Assembly (NCBI RefSeq): GCF_003122425.1
Contig: NZ_CP021659.1
Coordinates: forward strand, 2,046,001 to 2,110,000
DNA: 64,000 bases
Direction of reading: 5' to 3'
Source: Candidatus Fukatsuia symbiotica
GTDB taxonomy: Bacteria > Pseudomonadota > Gammaproteobacteria > Enterobacterales > Enterobacteriaceae
The notes under the pieces are model-generated. The model was not told the DNA's origin and ran no database searches. It saw only the letters and a program-made list of their open reading frames with translations. This document shows, piece after piece, positions 19,144 through 30,932 of this stretch. Numbering within the stretch: the first letter of the stretch is position 1; every line of letters begins with the position of its first letter. A program made the translations under genes and the position numbers.

Positions 19144-22100
19144 ATGGAAATACTGCGCGGTTCACCCGCCTTGTCAGCTTTTAGGATCACTAAACTGCTG
19201 TCCCGCTGTCAGGATGTACAATTACCGGTACGTGATATCTACGCTGAATATGTGCATTTTGTCAATCTCAGTGCGCCGCTGAATGCTGAGGAAAACGTTA
19301 AATTACAACATTTACTCAAATATGGGGCTGTTTCACCTGAATGTACAGTGGCGGGAGTTTTACGGTTGGTAACGCCTCGTCCTGGCACTATTTCTCCTTG
19401 GTCCTCTAAAGCCAGCGACATTGCGCATAATTGTGGTTTATCCAAGGTGCTACGTCTGGAACGTGGTGTCGCTTTCTACATTCAGAGTGGCGAGCTGACA
19501 TCTGCCCAATGGCAACAGCTAGAGGCGATGCTGCATGATCGGATGATGGAAACGGTATTTAGCGACTTGGCACAGGCAGAACAACTTTTCTCTCATCATC
19601 CTCCCAGGATGCTACAGCGGGTCGATATCGCAGGGCAAGGGCGAAAAGCATTAGAGCAGGCGAACAGCCAATTAGGTTTGGCACTTGCAACGGAAGAAAT
19701 AGACTATCTGCTGGCATCTTTCAAGACTCTCGGACGCAATCCAACAGACGTTGAACTTTATATGTTTGCCCAAGCCAATTCGGAACATTGTCGCCATAAA
19801 ATCTTCAACGCAGATTGGCGGATTGATGGGATTGACCAGCCATATTCTCTGTTTGACATGATTAAAAATACGTTTAAACAAACGCCAGATTATGTGTTGT
19901 CTGCCTATACAGATAATGCAGCGGTGATGCAAGGCTCTCGGGTTGGGCGTTTTTTCGCGGCACCACAGAACGGTATCTATGATTATCATCAGGAGGAAAC
20001 ACCTATCCTGATGAAAGTAGAAACTCACAATCATCCAACGGCAATCTCACCTTGGCCAGGAGCAGCAACAGGCTCTGGTGGTGAAATCCGCGACGAAGGC
20101 GCCACTGGACGCGGCGCTAAACCCAAGGCTGGATTGGTCGGTTTCTCGGTTTCTAATTTGCGTATTCCGAATTTTGAACAACCTTGGGAAGAAAATTTTG
20201 GTAAACCTGATCGTATCGTGAGCGCGCTTGAGATTATCACCGATGCGCCTCTTGGTGCTGCTGCCTTTAACAATGAATTTGGTCGACCCGCGTTGCTCGG
20301 TTATTTTCGTACCTACGAAGAACGTGTTAATAGCCATAACGGTAGTGAGCTACGTGGTTATCATAAACCGATTATGCTCGCAGGCGGCATGGGCAATATT
20401 CGTGCCGATCATGTAGAAAAAAGTGAAATTACTCTGGGCGCGAAGCTGATCGTCCTTGGCGGCGCAGCAATGAATATCGGCTTAGGGGGTGGCGCGGCCT
20501 CTTCGATGGCTTCCGGTCAATCAAATGCTGATCTCGATTTTGCTTCGGTACAGCGAGGTAATCCAGAGATGGAACGTCGCTGTCAGGAAGTGATCGATCG
20601 TTGTTGGCAGCTAGGTGATCGCAATCCTATTTTGTTTATTCATGATGTGGGGGCGGGTGGCCTGTCAAATGCGATGCCAGAACTGATCAATGATGGCGGT
20701 TGTGGTGGGCGCTTTGAGTTGCGGGATATCCTAAATGATGAACCTGGCATGAGTCCATTGGAAATTTGGTGTAATGAGTCGCAGGAGCGCTATGTATTGG
20801 CGGTTGCACCAGAACAGATAGCGTTATTTGATGAAATTTGTCGTCGTGAACGCGCACCTTATGCGGTTATCGGTGAAGCGACTGAAGAAAAAAATTTGCT
20901 GGTGAACGATCGTGACTTCGACAATCAACCGATCACGATGCCATTAAATATTTTATTGGGTAAAACACCCAAAATGCTGCGGGATGTCACGCGATTGCAA
21001 GCACAGGGTGAGCCATTACAACGTGCGCAGATCGATATCGCTGATGCGGTAAAACGGATTCTACATTTACCGGCGGTAGCCGAAAAAACGTTTTTGATTA
21101 CCATCGGTGATCGTACGGTCACGGGTATGGTGACACGTGATCAGATGGTGGGTCCCTGGCAAATTCCAGTAGCCGATTGTGCTGTTACCAGCGCGAGCCT
21201 GGATAGCTATCAGGGTGAAGCCATGTCTATCGGTGAACGTGCCCCCGTGGCTTTGTTGGATTTCGCCGCTTCGGCGCGTCTTGCCGTTGGAGAGGCATTA
21301 ACCAATATTGCCGCCAGCCAGATTGGTGATTTAAAGCGCATTAAACTTTCGGCTAACTGGATGTCTGCCGCAGGGCATCCGGGGAGGATGCCGGATTATA
21401 TGCCGCAGTACGCGCTCTCGGTGAAGAGCTTTGTCCCGCTCTGGGGCTGACCATTCCAGTAGGAAAAGATTCGCTTGCGATGAAGACTGGCTGGCAAGAA
21501 GGCAACGAGCAGCGTGAAATGACATCACCCTTGTCATTGGTGATCACCGCTTTTTCCCGAGTGGAAGATGTTCGCCGTACCATCACACCACAGCTACAGA
21601 TTGATCACTGTGAAAATGCGTTATTGTTGATCGATTTAGGGGCAGGATACAACGCATTAGGGGCGACTGCACTAGCACAAGTTTACCGTCAATTAGCGGA
21701 TAAACCTGCTGATGTGCGCAATGTGTCACAGCTGGCAGCTTTTTTTAAAGCCATACAGATGTTGATCACCGATCAGCGCTTACTGGCCTATCATGATCGA
21801 TCCGATGGTGGTTTATTAGTGACCTTGGCGGAGATGGCATTTGCCGGTCATTGTGGTATCGATGTAGACATTCAGTCGTTGGGTAAGGATCACCTTGCAG
21901 CCTTATTCAATGAAGAATTAGGTGCAGTGATCCAGGTACGTGCTGATCAGCGTGAAACGGTAGAACAATGGCTGGCTGATCTGGGTTTGGCAAACGCTGT
22001 GCACTATTTAGGAAAGGCGATAACAGGTGACAGTTTTATCATCCGTCATGGTGATGAAATCTTATATCAAGAGAGTCGAGCGAAGTTGCGTTGCTGGTGG

Positions 22101-23032
22101 GCGGAAACTACCTGGCAAATGCAGCGGTTGCGTGATAACCCACATTGTGCGGATCAAGAACATCAAGCCAAACAAGATGAAACGGATCCGGGTCTTAACG
22201 TTAAACTGAGTTTTGATCCCAGCGAGGATATTGCGGCACCTTATATTGCTCAACAAATACGCCCCAAAGTGGCGGTATTGCGTGAACAGGGCGTGAATTC
22301 TCAGGTTGAAATGGCTGCTGCCTTTCATCGTGCAGGTTTTGATGCTGTCGATGTGCATATGAGTGATTTATTGAGCGGCAGAATAAATTTGAACGCTTTT
22401 CAAACGTTGGTCGCTTGTGGGGATTTTCTTACGGTGATGTTTTAGGTGCCGGTGAGGGTTGGGCTAAATCCATTTTGTTTAATAACCGGGTACGTGATGA
22501 GTTTGCCGCTTTTTTCCAACGTCCACATACTTTGGCATTGGGTGTGTGTAACGGTTGTCAGATGATGTCCCATTTGCGTGAGTTGATCCCCGGTACGGAG
22601 CATTGGCCGAATTTTAGACGTAATCTGTCCGAACGTTTTGAAGCGCGTTTTAGCCTGGTTGAAGTGGCTGTCAGCCCCTGCTTATTTACACAGGATATGG
22701 CAGGTTCACGTATACCTATTGCCGTTTCACACGGCGAAGGACGGCTAGAAGTGCAAAATGTGGTGCAGCTAACAATGTTACAGCAACAGAATCAGGTGGT
22801 CATGCGCTTTGTCGACAACTTCGGCCAGGTCACTGAACGCTATCCTGCTAATCCAAATGGTTCCGCACAAGGTATTACCGCAGTAACCAGCAGTAGCGGT
22901 CGGGCGACAGCCATGATGCCTCATCCAGAACGAGTTTTCCGCACTGTTAGCAACTCCTGGCATCCGCCAGAGTGGGGTGAAGATGGTGCGTGGATGCGGA
23001 TGTTCCGTCATGCACGTAAGCAACTCGGTTAG
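19144..23032 (+). CDS. purL: Phosphoribosylformylglycinamidine synthase (two apparent frameshifts)
   Basis: Fourth step of de novo purine synthesis: FGAR plus glutamine to FGAM. The start [19 protein letters not shown] matches E. coli; an upstream ATG at 19126 adds six residues. The first piece carries the N-terminal and first ATP domain ([34 protein letters not shown]). It breaks at GGGG 21381-21384, after AAGHPG. The second piece ([19 protein letters not shown] and following) breaks at GGGG 22419-22422. The third begins [20 protein letters not shown] with glutaminase motif [10 protein letters not shown] and ends at HARKQLG. Adding one G at each break gives the standard ~1,295 residues with no loss. 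Confidence 0.93.
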
Positions 23033-23056
23033 TGTTATTTGCTTGCTGATCGTACA

Positions 23057-23081
23057 AGCCACCAGGTTGACGCTGGTGGCT
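23057..23081 (+). terminator. Hairpin downstream of purL
   Basis: AGCCACCAG (23057-23065) and CTGGTGGCT (23073-23081) form a perfect 9-bp stem with a 7-base loop 25 bases after the purL stop. The T-tract that follows is weak, so it may act as a message-end stabiliser rather than a strong terminator. Confidence 0.45.
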
Positions 23082-23143
23082 GTGGTTGGACTACGTTCAA
23101 CATGACGAGATCTCTAAACTAAGGTTATTCTATGGTTTTAATT

Positions 23144-23647
23144 TTACTTAATATCAGTGGGGGTGGTATCAGTTGTTGTGACATCAGTTTCATGGGAGAA
23201 AGTGACTGGAAAATTCTCTAATCTCTCTTGACGTGTGGTACTCAACACTCTGACAACCAGTTTATAATCGCTAGGAGCAGGATCTTGAACTCGTAACTTA
23301 ATCTCCTTATTTTTTAAGAACTTCTCGTCCTCATCATCTACACCCTCCTTCCAGCGTAAATTGAAGTTAGTGGTTATATTACGGGCTAAGTCCTGGTTAT
23401 TGTTATCACATAAATGCGTCATTATCAGCAAAAATGGACGTGGTTCTCCCACTTCCAGATCATATTTTATCTTGACTTGAGCATCCTGAATAACGTAGTT
23501 GGTTGCGATATTTCTTAGTGTATAATCAGGGGCTTCTACATCAAATATAGGAAAGGTACAAGGATTAAGAAACTCACTTTCTTCCGAAGCCATAAGTGGG
23601 GCGCTGACCAACATGATACATGCTATAACGATATGATATATATTCAT
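23144..23647 (-). CDS. Predicted secreted protein, function unknown
   Basis: A 167-residue protein I do not recognise. MNIYHIVIACIMLVSAPLMA is a clear signal peptide, probably cleaved before SEESEFLNPCTF. The mature part has two cysteines (NPCTFPIF and LMTHLCDNN) that could form a disulfide, beta-strand-like segments and a Thr/Asp-rich tail. I choose ATG 23647 because GAGG lies six bases upstream; the same 16-base stretch with its own ATG is repeated just before it, giving an alternative start at 23659. It lies between purL and cydA, where relatives have no gene, and is AT-rich, so it is probably acquired. Confidence 0.55.
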   Translation of the reverse strand: MNIYHIVIACIMLVSAPLMASEESEFLNPCTFPIFDVEAPDYTLRNIATNYVIQDAQVKIKYDLEVGEPRPFLLIMTHLCDNNNQDLARNITTNFNLRWKEGVDDEDEKFLKNKEIKLRVQDPAPSDYKLVVRVLSTTRQERLENFPVTFSHETDVTTTDTTPTDIK

Positions 23648-24097
23648 ATTTATCCTCATTCATATTTATCCTCAAAATAAAAAAAGTTTTTATTTTCTCT
23701 TCTTCCACAATCTGGAAGTCAGATTTTTATCATGCCCTCTCACTGCGGTTGATTAAAGCTTATTATTTGCAATATGAATTTCAATCATTGATGGAATATT
23801 ATCCAATAAGTGACTTTTTTGACCGATGTTATTCATACAAGGACAACATTATTTTTCTATCAAAGGTGTCAATAATGAAATTTTAATAGTGGAAGCACAT
23901 TTTAATCCTCTATATGTAAATAAATACATGTGGTAAAAGCCCATTTATTCTCTATGATTACGAGGGTATTATTATGTTATTAAAATATTAGGCCGCTATA
24001 TGTCTGAGTATTTGTTGCTACTGGTCATAAGAGTGCTACCCAAGCGAGAATAAAACTACTGCAAAGTCGATATTTTCGTGAGGAACGAGGAATCAAG
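23648..24097. other. Intergenic region upstream of cydA
   Basis: AT-rich divergent promoter region, about 450 bp. In relatives cydA is controlled by ArcA and FNR; no convincing FNR palindrome (TTGAT-N4-ATCAA) is seen. GAGGAACGAGG at 24079-24089 is the probable cydA ribosome site. Confidence 0.4.
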
Positions 24098-25663
24098 ATG
24101 TTTGATATTGTAGAGCTTTCCCGGTTACAGTTTGCTTTAACAGCAATGTATCACTTCCTTTTTATTCCATTAACGCTTGGACTCGCATTTTTACTGGCAA
24201 TAATGGAAACAGTTTATGTCTTGTCCGGTAAACAGATCTATAAGGATATGACCAAGTTTTGGGGTAAATTATTTGCGATTAACTTTGCTCTGGGAGTAGC
24301 CACGGGTTTGACTATGGAATTCCAGTTTGGTACTAATTGGTCATATTTTTCCCATTATGTTGGCGATATTTTTGGTGCACCCTTAGCGATTGAAGGTTTA
24401 ATGGCATTTTTCCTTGAATCCACTTTCGTCGGTCTGTTTTTATTTGGTTGGGATCGATTAAGCAAATATCAGCACCTAGGAGCAACCTGGTTGGTAGCGT
24501 TAGGCTCTAATTTTTCTGCGCTTTGGATCCTGATTGCTAATGGATGGATGCAAAATCCGATCGCTTCTGATTTTAATTTCGAAACCATGCGAATGGAAAT
24601 GGTCAGTTTTTCTGAACTGGTGTTTAATCCCGTCGCTCAGGTGAAATTTGTCCATACCGTTGCCGCAGGTTATGTAACGGGTGCCATGTTCGTACTGGCG
24701 ATCAGTTCGTATTATTTGTTGAAAGGTCGTGATATCCCGTTTGCTAAGCGTTCATTTGCTATCGCGGCCAGTTTTGGTTTAGCGGCTGTGTTGTCGGTCA
24801 TTGTACTGGGTGATGAATCCGGTTATGAAATGGGTGATGTGCAAAAAACGAAATTGGCAGCCATCGAAGCGGAGTGGGAAACTCAGCCTCCCCCTGCGTC
24901 ATTCACCTTATTTGCTATTCCAAACCAGGAAAAAATGGAGAACGCTTTTGCCATTCGAGTCCCTTACGTACTTGGCTTGATCGCTACACGATCAATAGAC
25001 ACTCCAGTATTGGGACTACGCGAATTGATGTCTCAACATGAAAGACGTATCCGCAACGGTATCCAGGCCTATCAGTTACTCGAACAACTGCGCTCGGGCA
25101 ATACTGATCCTGCAGTACGTGCAGCATTTGATAAAAGCAAACAAGACTTAGGCTATGGCTTATTGCTGAAACAATATGCACCAGATATTATTGAGGCGAC
25201 CGAAGAACAAATTCAGCTAGCGACAAAAAATTCTATTCCATCTGTGTTGCCCCTCTATTTTGCGTTCCGTATTATGGTCGTTTGTGGCTTGTTGATGTTA
25301 TTGATCATGGCCTGTTCTTTTTATACTGTTGTACGTAGCCAGATAGGTGAGAAAAAATGGTTACATCGGATGGCACTTTACGCCCTGCCATTGCCTTGGA
25401 TCGCGGTAGAAGCGGGTTGGTTTGTCTCTGAGTATGGCCGTCAGCCTTGGGCGATAGGTGAGGTTCTGCCAACAGCGATGGCAAATTCGTCAGTGAGCGC
25501 CGGTGAGATCCTATTTTCTATGATACTAATTTGTGGGCTTTATACCTTGTTCCTGATCGTAGAAATGTATCTGATGTTCAAATTCACCCGCATTGGGCCA
25601 AGTAGCCTAAGAACAGGTCGCTATCATTTTGAACAGGCGATTCATAGGGTACAACAAGCCTAG
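24098..25663 (+). CDS. cydA: Cytochrome bd-I quinol oxidase subunit I
   Basis: Inner-membrane subunit carrying haems b558, b595 and d of the oxygen-scavenging terminal oxidase. 521 residues, essentially the E. coli length. [20 protein letters not shown] includes the first haem-ligand histidine region; [20 protein letters not shown], the quinol-binding Q-loop around residues 250-340, and [20 protein letters not shown] are conserved. First gene of cydABX, 16 bases ahead of cydB. Confidence 0.97.
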   Translation: MFDIVELSRLQFALTAMYHFLFIPLTLGLAFLLAIMETVYVLSGKQIYKDMTKFWGKLFAINFALGVATGLTMEFQFGTNWSYFSHYVGDIFGAPLAIEGLMAFFLESTFVGLFLFGWDRLSKYQHLGATWLVALGSNFSALWILIANGWMQNPIASDFNFETMRMEMVSFSELVFNPVAQVKFVHTVAAGYVTGAMFVLAISSYYLLKGRDIPFAKRSFAIAASFGLAAVLSVIVLGDESGYEMGDVQKTKLAAIEAEWETQPPPASFTLFAIPNQEKMENAFAIRVPYVLGLIATRSIDTPVLGLRELMSQHERRIRNGIQAYQLLEQLRSGNTDPAVRAAFDKSKQDLGYGLLLKQYAPDIIEATEEQIQLATKNSIPSVLPLYFAFRIMVVCGLLMLLIMACSFYTVVRSQIGEKKWLHRMALYALPLPWIAVEAGWFVSEYGRQPWAIGEVLPTAMANSSVSAGEILFSMILICGLYTLFLIVEMYLMFKFTRIGPSSLRTGRYHFEQAIHRVQQA

Positions 25664-25679
25664 TAAGAGAGACTCACTT

Positions 25680-26818
25680 ATGTTTGGTTATGAAGAACTA
25701 CGTTTTACCTGGTGGCTACTGATTGGCTTACTGTTGATAGGTTTTGCAGTCACTGATGGCTTCGATATCGGCATAGGGATTTTACTGCGCATCATAGGTA
25801 AAAGTGATATCGATCGCCGCATTATGATTAATTCTATCGCTCCGCACTGGGAAGGCAACCAGGTTTGGTTAGTGACCGCTGGTGGCGCGTTATTTGCTGC
25901 CTGGCCAATGGTATATGCCGCCGCATTTTCGGGTTTTTATGTTGCGATGATGTTGGTATTGGCCGCGCTGTTTTTCCGCCCGGTTGGTTTCGACTACCGT
26001 GCCAAACTGGATGATCCTCGTTGGCGTAACCTGTGGGATTGGGGCATTGTTGTCGGTAGTTTCGTACCAGCCGTGGCATTTGGTGTAATTTTTGGTAACT
26101 TGCTGCAAGGGGTGCCTTTTCACATCGATAGTTATTTGCGTTTATTCTATAGTGGCAATTTTTTCCAGCTACTCAATCCTTTTGGTTTACTTGCCGGGGG
26201 GTGAGTTTAGCCATGTTAGTGACACAGGGAGCCACTTACTTGCAAATACGTACTCGAGGTGAATTACATTTACGCTCCCGTAGCACTGCACAGATTTCAG
26301 CGTTGCTAACGGCTACCGCTTTCTTATTAGCGGGAATTTGGTTGATGAAAGGTATTGATGGTTTTGTCATTACTTCGGCACTGGATACGACAGCAGAATC
26401 TAACCCATTGCGCAAAGAAGTCGCGCATCAGGCGGGTGCCTGGTTGCTGAATTTCAATAAGTACCCTATTCTATGGGCGTTGCCTGAGTTGGGTGTGATC
26501 TTGCCACTGTTTACTCTATTACTGTCACGCTTTACGCAAAGCGCTTGGGCGTTTGTGTCATCTTCGTTGACCCTTGTTTGTATTATTCTGACGGCGGGTG
26601 TCGCTATGTTTCCGTTTATTATGCCATCAAGCACTGATCCTAACGTCAGTTTGACACTGTGGGATGCAACATCGAGCTTACTAACCCTGAAAGTGATGAC
26701 CTGGGTGGCGTTAGTCTTCATCCCTGTTATTCTTATTTACACGAGTTGGTGTTATTACAAAATGTTTGGTCGTATTGATAAAGATTTTATCGATAAAAAT
26801 CCGCATTCGTTGTATTAA
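25680..26818 (+). CDS. cydB: Cytochrome bd-I quinol oxidase subunit II (one apparent frameshift)
   Basis: Second membrane subunit of cytochrome bd. The first frame reads [19 protein letters not shown] through [14 protein letters not shown] and the second resumes [20 protein letters not shown] to HSLY. The break is in GGGGGG at 26196-26201; a seventh G restores [14 protein letters not shown] and a full ~379-residue protein. Conserved HWEGNQVWL and [11 protein letters not shown] are present. Because cydA and cydX are intact around it, real inactivation is unlikely. Confidence 0.94.
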
Positions 26819-26830
26819 GGAGCACAGATC

Positions 26831-26971
26831 ATGTGGTATCTTGCCTGGATATTTGGCACGCTTTTGGCCTGTTGTTTCGGTATTATTTCTGCTTTGGCAC
26901 TGGAGCAGAGTGAAATTAGCAAGACGCGTAAAAATGCAGCTAAGAATGACAACGATGAGGCCAACCTATAA
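26831..26971 (+). CDS. cydX: Cytochrome bd-I small subunit CydX
   Basis: A 46-residue single-span protein that stabilises the haem groups of cytochrome bd. MWYLAWIFGTLLACCFGIIS followed by ALALEQ matches E. coli CydX (MWYFAWILGTLLACSFG). AAGGAG precedes the start. In relatives ybgE and ybgC follow; both are absent, and tolQ begins 106 bases later. Confidence 0.93.
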   Translation: MWYLAWIFGTLLACCFGIISALALEQSEISKTRKNAAKNDNDEANL

Positions 26972-27077
26972 TTATTTTCTTCCTCGTTGGACAATTCATT
27001 CCCGAGTTTGAAACTCTTGAGTATCGTGTTGTGGTTGGTTTTTGACTTCTTAAGTTTATTATCGCGGAGTTTACGCA

Positions 27078-27761
27078 GTGACTGACATGAGTATTTTAGA
27101 TTTATTCTTGAAATCAAGCCTTTTGGTGCAGTTTATCATGCTGGTATTAATTATATTTTCTATCGTTTCATGGGCGATCATTATTCAGAAGACGCGTCTT
27201 CTGAATGCCGCCGGCCGTGATGCTGAAGCTTTTGAAGATAAGTTCTGGTCGGGTGGCGAGCTATCTATCCTGTATCAGGAAAGTCAGGCGCGCCATGATA
27301 GCATCAGCGGTTCAGAACAAATTTTCCATTCTGGTTTTAAAGAGTTCGCTCGTTTACATCGTGCTAATAGTCAGGTGCCTGAAGCGGTTGTTAACGGTGC
27401 ATCACGGGCGATGCGTATCGCGATGAACCGTGAATTAGAATCTTTGGAAACCCATATTCCGTTCCTTGGTACTGTTGGTTCTATCAGCCCGTATATCGGT
27501 CTGTTTGGTACGGTGTGGGGTATCATGCATGCTTTTATTGCTTTAGGTGCCGCGAAGCAGGCAACGTTACAGATGGTTGCACCTGGTATTGCCGAGGCTT
27601 TGATTGCAACGGCTATTGGCTTATTTGCGGCGATTCCTGCGGTCATGGCCTACAACAGGCTTAACCAACGCATGAATAAAATTGAGCAGAACTACGATAA
27701 TTTTATGGAAGAATTCACCGCTATTCTGCATCGCCAAGCTTTTGCACGTGCTACGCAATAG
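27078..27761 (+). CDS. tolQ: Tol-Pal system proton channel subunit TolQ
   Basis: A 227-residue inner-membrane protein forming the TolQR motor, homologous to MotA and ExbB. The GTG start at 27078 gives [19 protein letters not shown]; three membrane segments are visible, with the conserved [20 protein letters not shown]. Energises TolA for outer-membrane constriction at division. Start of tolQRAB-pal-cpoB. Confidence 0.96.
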   Translation: MTDMSILDLFLKSSLLVQFIMLVLIIFSIVSWAIIIQKTRLLNAAGRDAEAFEDKFWSGGELSILYQESQARHDSISGSEQIFHSGFKEFARLHRANSQVPEAVVNGASRAMRIAMNRELESLETHIPFLGTVGSISPYIGLFGTVWGIMHAFIALGAAKQATLQMVAPGIAEALIATAIGLFAAIPAVMAYNRLNQRMNKIEQNYDNFMEEFTAILHRQAFARATQ

Positions 27762-27799
27762 ATTTTTAACAGGTTCTAATAAGTGAGGGGCGGGGGCAC

Positions 27800-28228
27800 A
27801 TGAGACGAGCATCAAACCGTAAAAGTCGCGAGCTTAAATCTGAAATTAATATTGTTCCCTTACTCGATGTGTTACTGGTGCTATTGCTGATTTTTATGGC
27901 GACAGCGCCCATTATTACGCAAAGTGTTGAAGTTGATCTACCTAATGCGACAGATTCAAAAACAGTGTCTAGCAAGGGTGATCCACCAATCATTGTTGAA
28001 GTCTCTGGGGTGGGTCAATATACCCTAGTTGTCGATCATCAACGTATGGAACAACTACCAGAACAGCAAGTGGTTGCCGAAGCACAGGCGCGTTTGCAGG
28101 CTGATCCGAAAACTGTGTTTTTAATTGGTGGTGCAAAAGAAGTACCTTATGATGAGATTATTAAAGCATTGAATATGCTTCATCAGGCTGGCGTTACTTC
28201 TGTGGGCTTGATGACGCAACCGATATAA
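27800..28228 (+). CDS. tolR: Tol-Pal system protein TolR
   Basis: 142 residues, single N-terminal membrane helix with the proton-carrying aspartate (LKSEINIVPLLDVLLVLLLI) and a periplasmic domain ending GVTSVGLMTQPI. A MITE-like element begins six bases after the stop codon and separates it from tolA. Confidence 0.96.
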   Translation: MRRASNRKSRELKSEINIVPLLDVLLVLLLIFMATAPIITQSVEVDLPNATDSKTVSSKGDPPIIVEVSGVGQYTLVVDHQRMEQLPEQQVVAEAQARLQADPKTVFLIGGAKEVPYDEIIKALNMLHQAGVTSVGLMTQPI

Positions 28229-28233
28229 CTTCG

Positions 28234-28379
28234 TAGACTTTTTGCAAAACCTACTACCGTGCTGCAAGTTCTGCGTTACGTGGTGCTCGCAATCCTCATG
28301 TACTCGTATGTACCGTGCAGTTACTGCGCGCAAGGCACCTTGAATTTGCAGCATTCGCTACAGTTTTGCAAAAAGTCTA
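28234..28379 (+). repeat. MITE-like inverted-repeat element, family A (best copy)
   Basis: A 146-bp element with perfect 17-bp inverted ends: TAGACTTTTTGCAAAAC at 28234-28250 and its complement at 28363-28379. The interior contains GCTCGCAATCCTCATGTACT, shared with the copy at 63671. It is inserted between tolR and tolA inside the operon, so the transcript must read through a strong palindrome. Confidence 0.85.
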
Positions 28380-28409
28380 TTATTAAAATCTTGTTTCTGG
28401 AAATCGAAT

Positions 28410-29437
28410 GTGACAAAAGGAACCGAACAAAACCATAAGTTGAAGCTGGCTGTGATTGTTTCGGTCATTCTGCACCTGGTATTGATTGCCTTATTAATTT
28501 GGGGATCCTCGACGCAGAATGCTGATATTGGTGGCTCTGGTGCAAGTGGTACTGTTATCGACGCGGTGATGGTTGACCCTGGCGCCGTTGCACAGCAATA
28601 TCAGCGTCAAGAGCAGCAACAGACTGAAGCTAAACGTGCACAACAACAATATAAAAAAAGAGCTGAGAAACAGGCTGAAGAGCTACAGCAAAAACAGGCA
28701 GCAGAACGGCAACGTTTGAAAGATCTAGAAAAAGAACGTCTACAGGCGCAAGAAAATGCGAAACAAGCGGCTGAAGAACAGCAAAAACAGTTTGCAGAAC
28801 AACAGGAAAAAGCCGCGGCGGCGATAGAAAAAGCGCAAACAGAACAAAGACGGGCGGAGGCCGAGGCTGCTCAGGCAAAAGCAGAAGCCGATAAAATGCT
28901 GAAAGCGGCGGCGGAGGCCAGAGAAAAAGCGGTGGCAGAAGCGAAAAAAGCAGCCGCTGCTGCGGCAAAAAAACAGGCTGAGGCGAAAAAAGCAGAAAAT
29001 GAGGCAAAACAAAAAGCAGCGGCTGAGGCCAAGAAAGTTGCTGCTGCTGCTGAGGCCGCAAGGACAACAGAAGTGGATGATCTATTGGGAGGCTTGGCAG
29101 CAGAAAAAAATGTACCCCAAGGTAGTGCAGCAGCGGCAGGTCAAGGTGGAGGTAGAAAGAGTGGCGCATCGGGATCTGAAATTAATGGCTATTTAGGGCA
29201 AATCACTGCCGCCATTCAAAGCAGATTTTACGATGCAAATCTTTATCGGGGGCGTAAATGTGATCTGAGAATTCAATTGTCTCCGGAAGGTATATTGATG
29301 GGTGTAACGGCTGAAGGGGGGATCCTGCCTTATGTCAGGCAGCGATAGCAGCTGCGAAACAGGCTAAAATACCTAAACCACCGAATGATGATGTTTACCA
29401 GGTGTTTAAGAATGCTGCGCTTGTATTTAAGCCGTAA
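28410..29437 (+). CDS. tolA: Tol-Pal system protein TolA (one apparent frameshift)
   Basis: Periplasm-spanning linker between the TolQR motor and TolB/Pal. The GTG start gives MTKGTEQNHKLKLAVIVSV, one membrane helix, then a long Ala/Lys/Glu/Gln-rich helix (about residues 60-230) and the globular domain III. The frame breaks in GGGGGG 29316-29321 after TAEGG; one extra G restores GGDPALCQAAIAAAKQAK and the end KNAALVFKP at 29437, about 342 residues. The helix is shorter than in E. coli (421 aa). Confidence 0.93.
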
Positions 29438-29590
29438 TAAGGTTTGATAAACACCCGTGAAATTTTAGTCAGGTTGTCTTTGTGTTACGTTATTTCTCTA
29501 CGCTTTAAGTACACACGTTGAAGTGTTGCAGGAAGTTGGTCAACCGCTTTAAATTATTGCGAAATAAGTTTTCTTAGAAAGGGAGATAAA

Positions 29591-30886
29591 ATGAAGCGAG
29601 TATCTCGAGTAGCACTAGGATTTTTAATATTGTGGGCGACTATCTTGCACGCAGAGGTGCGTATTGAAATCACCCAGGGTGTTGACTCAGCTCGGCCCAT
29701 CGCGGTCATTCCATTTAAATGGCTCGGGCCAGGCATCGCACCTGAAGAAATTGCCTCGATAGTAAGCGCCGATTTGCGCAACAGTGGCAAATTTAACCCC
29801 ATCGATGTATCACGTATGCCGCAGCAGCCGGGCAGCTCGGTTGAAGTCACCCCCACAGCCTGGACCACACTGGGGATTGATGCCGTAGTGATCGGTCAGA
29901 TCCAGCCGAGTGCTGATGGTAGCTATGTGGTTTCTTATCAACTGCTCGATACTTCGGGCATGGCTGGTAGCGTTTTAGCGCAAAATCAGTACACAGTTAC
30001 TAAACAATGGCTACGTTATGCGGCTCATACTGCCAGTGACGAGGTATTTGAAAAATTAACAGGTATTAAAGGTGCCTTTCGTACTCGCATTGCCTATATT
30101 GTAGAGACCAGTAATGGCAGTCAGTTTCCCTATGAATTACGTGTTTCAGATTACGATGGTTACAATCAAGTCACTGTTCATCGTTCTCCTCAACCTCTGA
30201 TGTCACCCGCTTGGTCGGCGGATGGCAGCAAAATCGCTTACGTTACTTTTGAAAGTGGTAAATCTGCTCTGGTTATGCAGACGCTCGCTGATCGTAACAT
30301 CAAACCGATTGCTTCATTTCCACGCCACAACGGTGCGCCTGCATTTTCTCCAGATGGGTCTAAATTAGCTTTTGCTTTGTCTAAAAGTGGTAGTCTCAAT
30401 ATTTACCTGATGAATCTTGCTTCTGGTAGCATCAGTCAGATTACTGATAGTCGTAGTAACAATACTGAACCAAGCTGGTTCCAAGATAGCCAACATCTCG
30501 CCTACACTTCAGACCAAGGTGGACGTCCGCAAGTGTATAAAATAGACATTAACGGCGGTGTGCCGGAGCGAATTACCTGGGAAGGATCGCAAAATCAGGA
30601 TGTGGATGTTAGCCCTGATGGTAAATCTTTGATCATGGTGGGTAGCAAGAGTGGATCTCAGCACATCGTCAAACAGGATCTGGCAACGGGAGCCGTTCAA
30701 GTATTAACGGATACCTTTCTGGATGAAACGCCCAGTATCGCGCCTAACGGTACCATGGTAATCTATAGTTCGACCAAGGAGCTAGGCTCAGTGTTACAAC
30801 TGGTATCGACTGATGGACGTTTCAAAGCGAGTCTTCCGGCAACCGATGGACAAGTCAAATTTCCTGCCTGGTCGCCGTATCTGTGA
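29591..30886 (+). CDS. tolB: Tol-Pal system periplasmic beta-propeller TolB
   Basis: 431 residues, full family length. Signal peptide ending LHA before [21 protein letters not shown]-terminal alpha/beta domain, then a six-bladed propeller with repeated [11 protein letters not shown] and [15 protein letters not shown] blades. Binds Pal and the TolA C-terminus. Confidence 0.97.
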   Translation: MKRVSRVALGFLILWATILHAEVRIEITQGVDSARPIAVIPFKWLGPGIAPEEIASIVSADLRNSGKFNPIDVSRMPQQPGSSVEVTPTAWTTLGIDAVVIGQIQPSADGSYVVSYQLLDTSGMAGSVLAQNQYTVTKQWLRYAAHTASDEVFEKLTGIKGAFRTRIAYIVETSNGSQFPYELRVSDYDGYNQVTVHRSPQPLMSPAWSADGSKIAYVTFESGKSALVMQTLADRNIKPIASFPRHNGAPAFSPDGSKLAFALSKSGSLNIYLMNLASGSISQITDSRSNNTEPSWFQDSQHLAYTSDQGGRPQVYKIDINGGVPERITWEGSQNQDVDVSPDGKSLIMVGSKSGSQHIVKQDLATGAVQVLTDTFLDETPSIAPNGTMVIYSSTKELGSVLQLVSTDGRFKASLPATDGQVKFPAWSPYL

Positions 30887-30932
30887 TGCACATATAATCT
30901 ATGGCAAACTATAAAATTAAAGGATCCAAAAA

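Noticed and set aside
28859..29060. Repeated short motifs in tolA suggesting a CRISPR-like or tandem repeat array
   Set aside because: They encode the normal Ala/Lys/Glu repeats of TolA; spacing and sequence are not those of a CRISPR array, and none is seen elsewhere in the window.
28630..29169. Long antisense frame (179 codons) within tolA
   Set aside because: Leu/Pro/Phe-rich translation that simply mirrors the Ala/Lys/Glu/Gln-rich TolA helix; no start context and no family resemblance.
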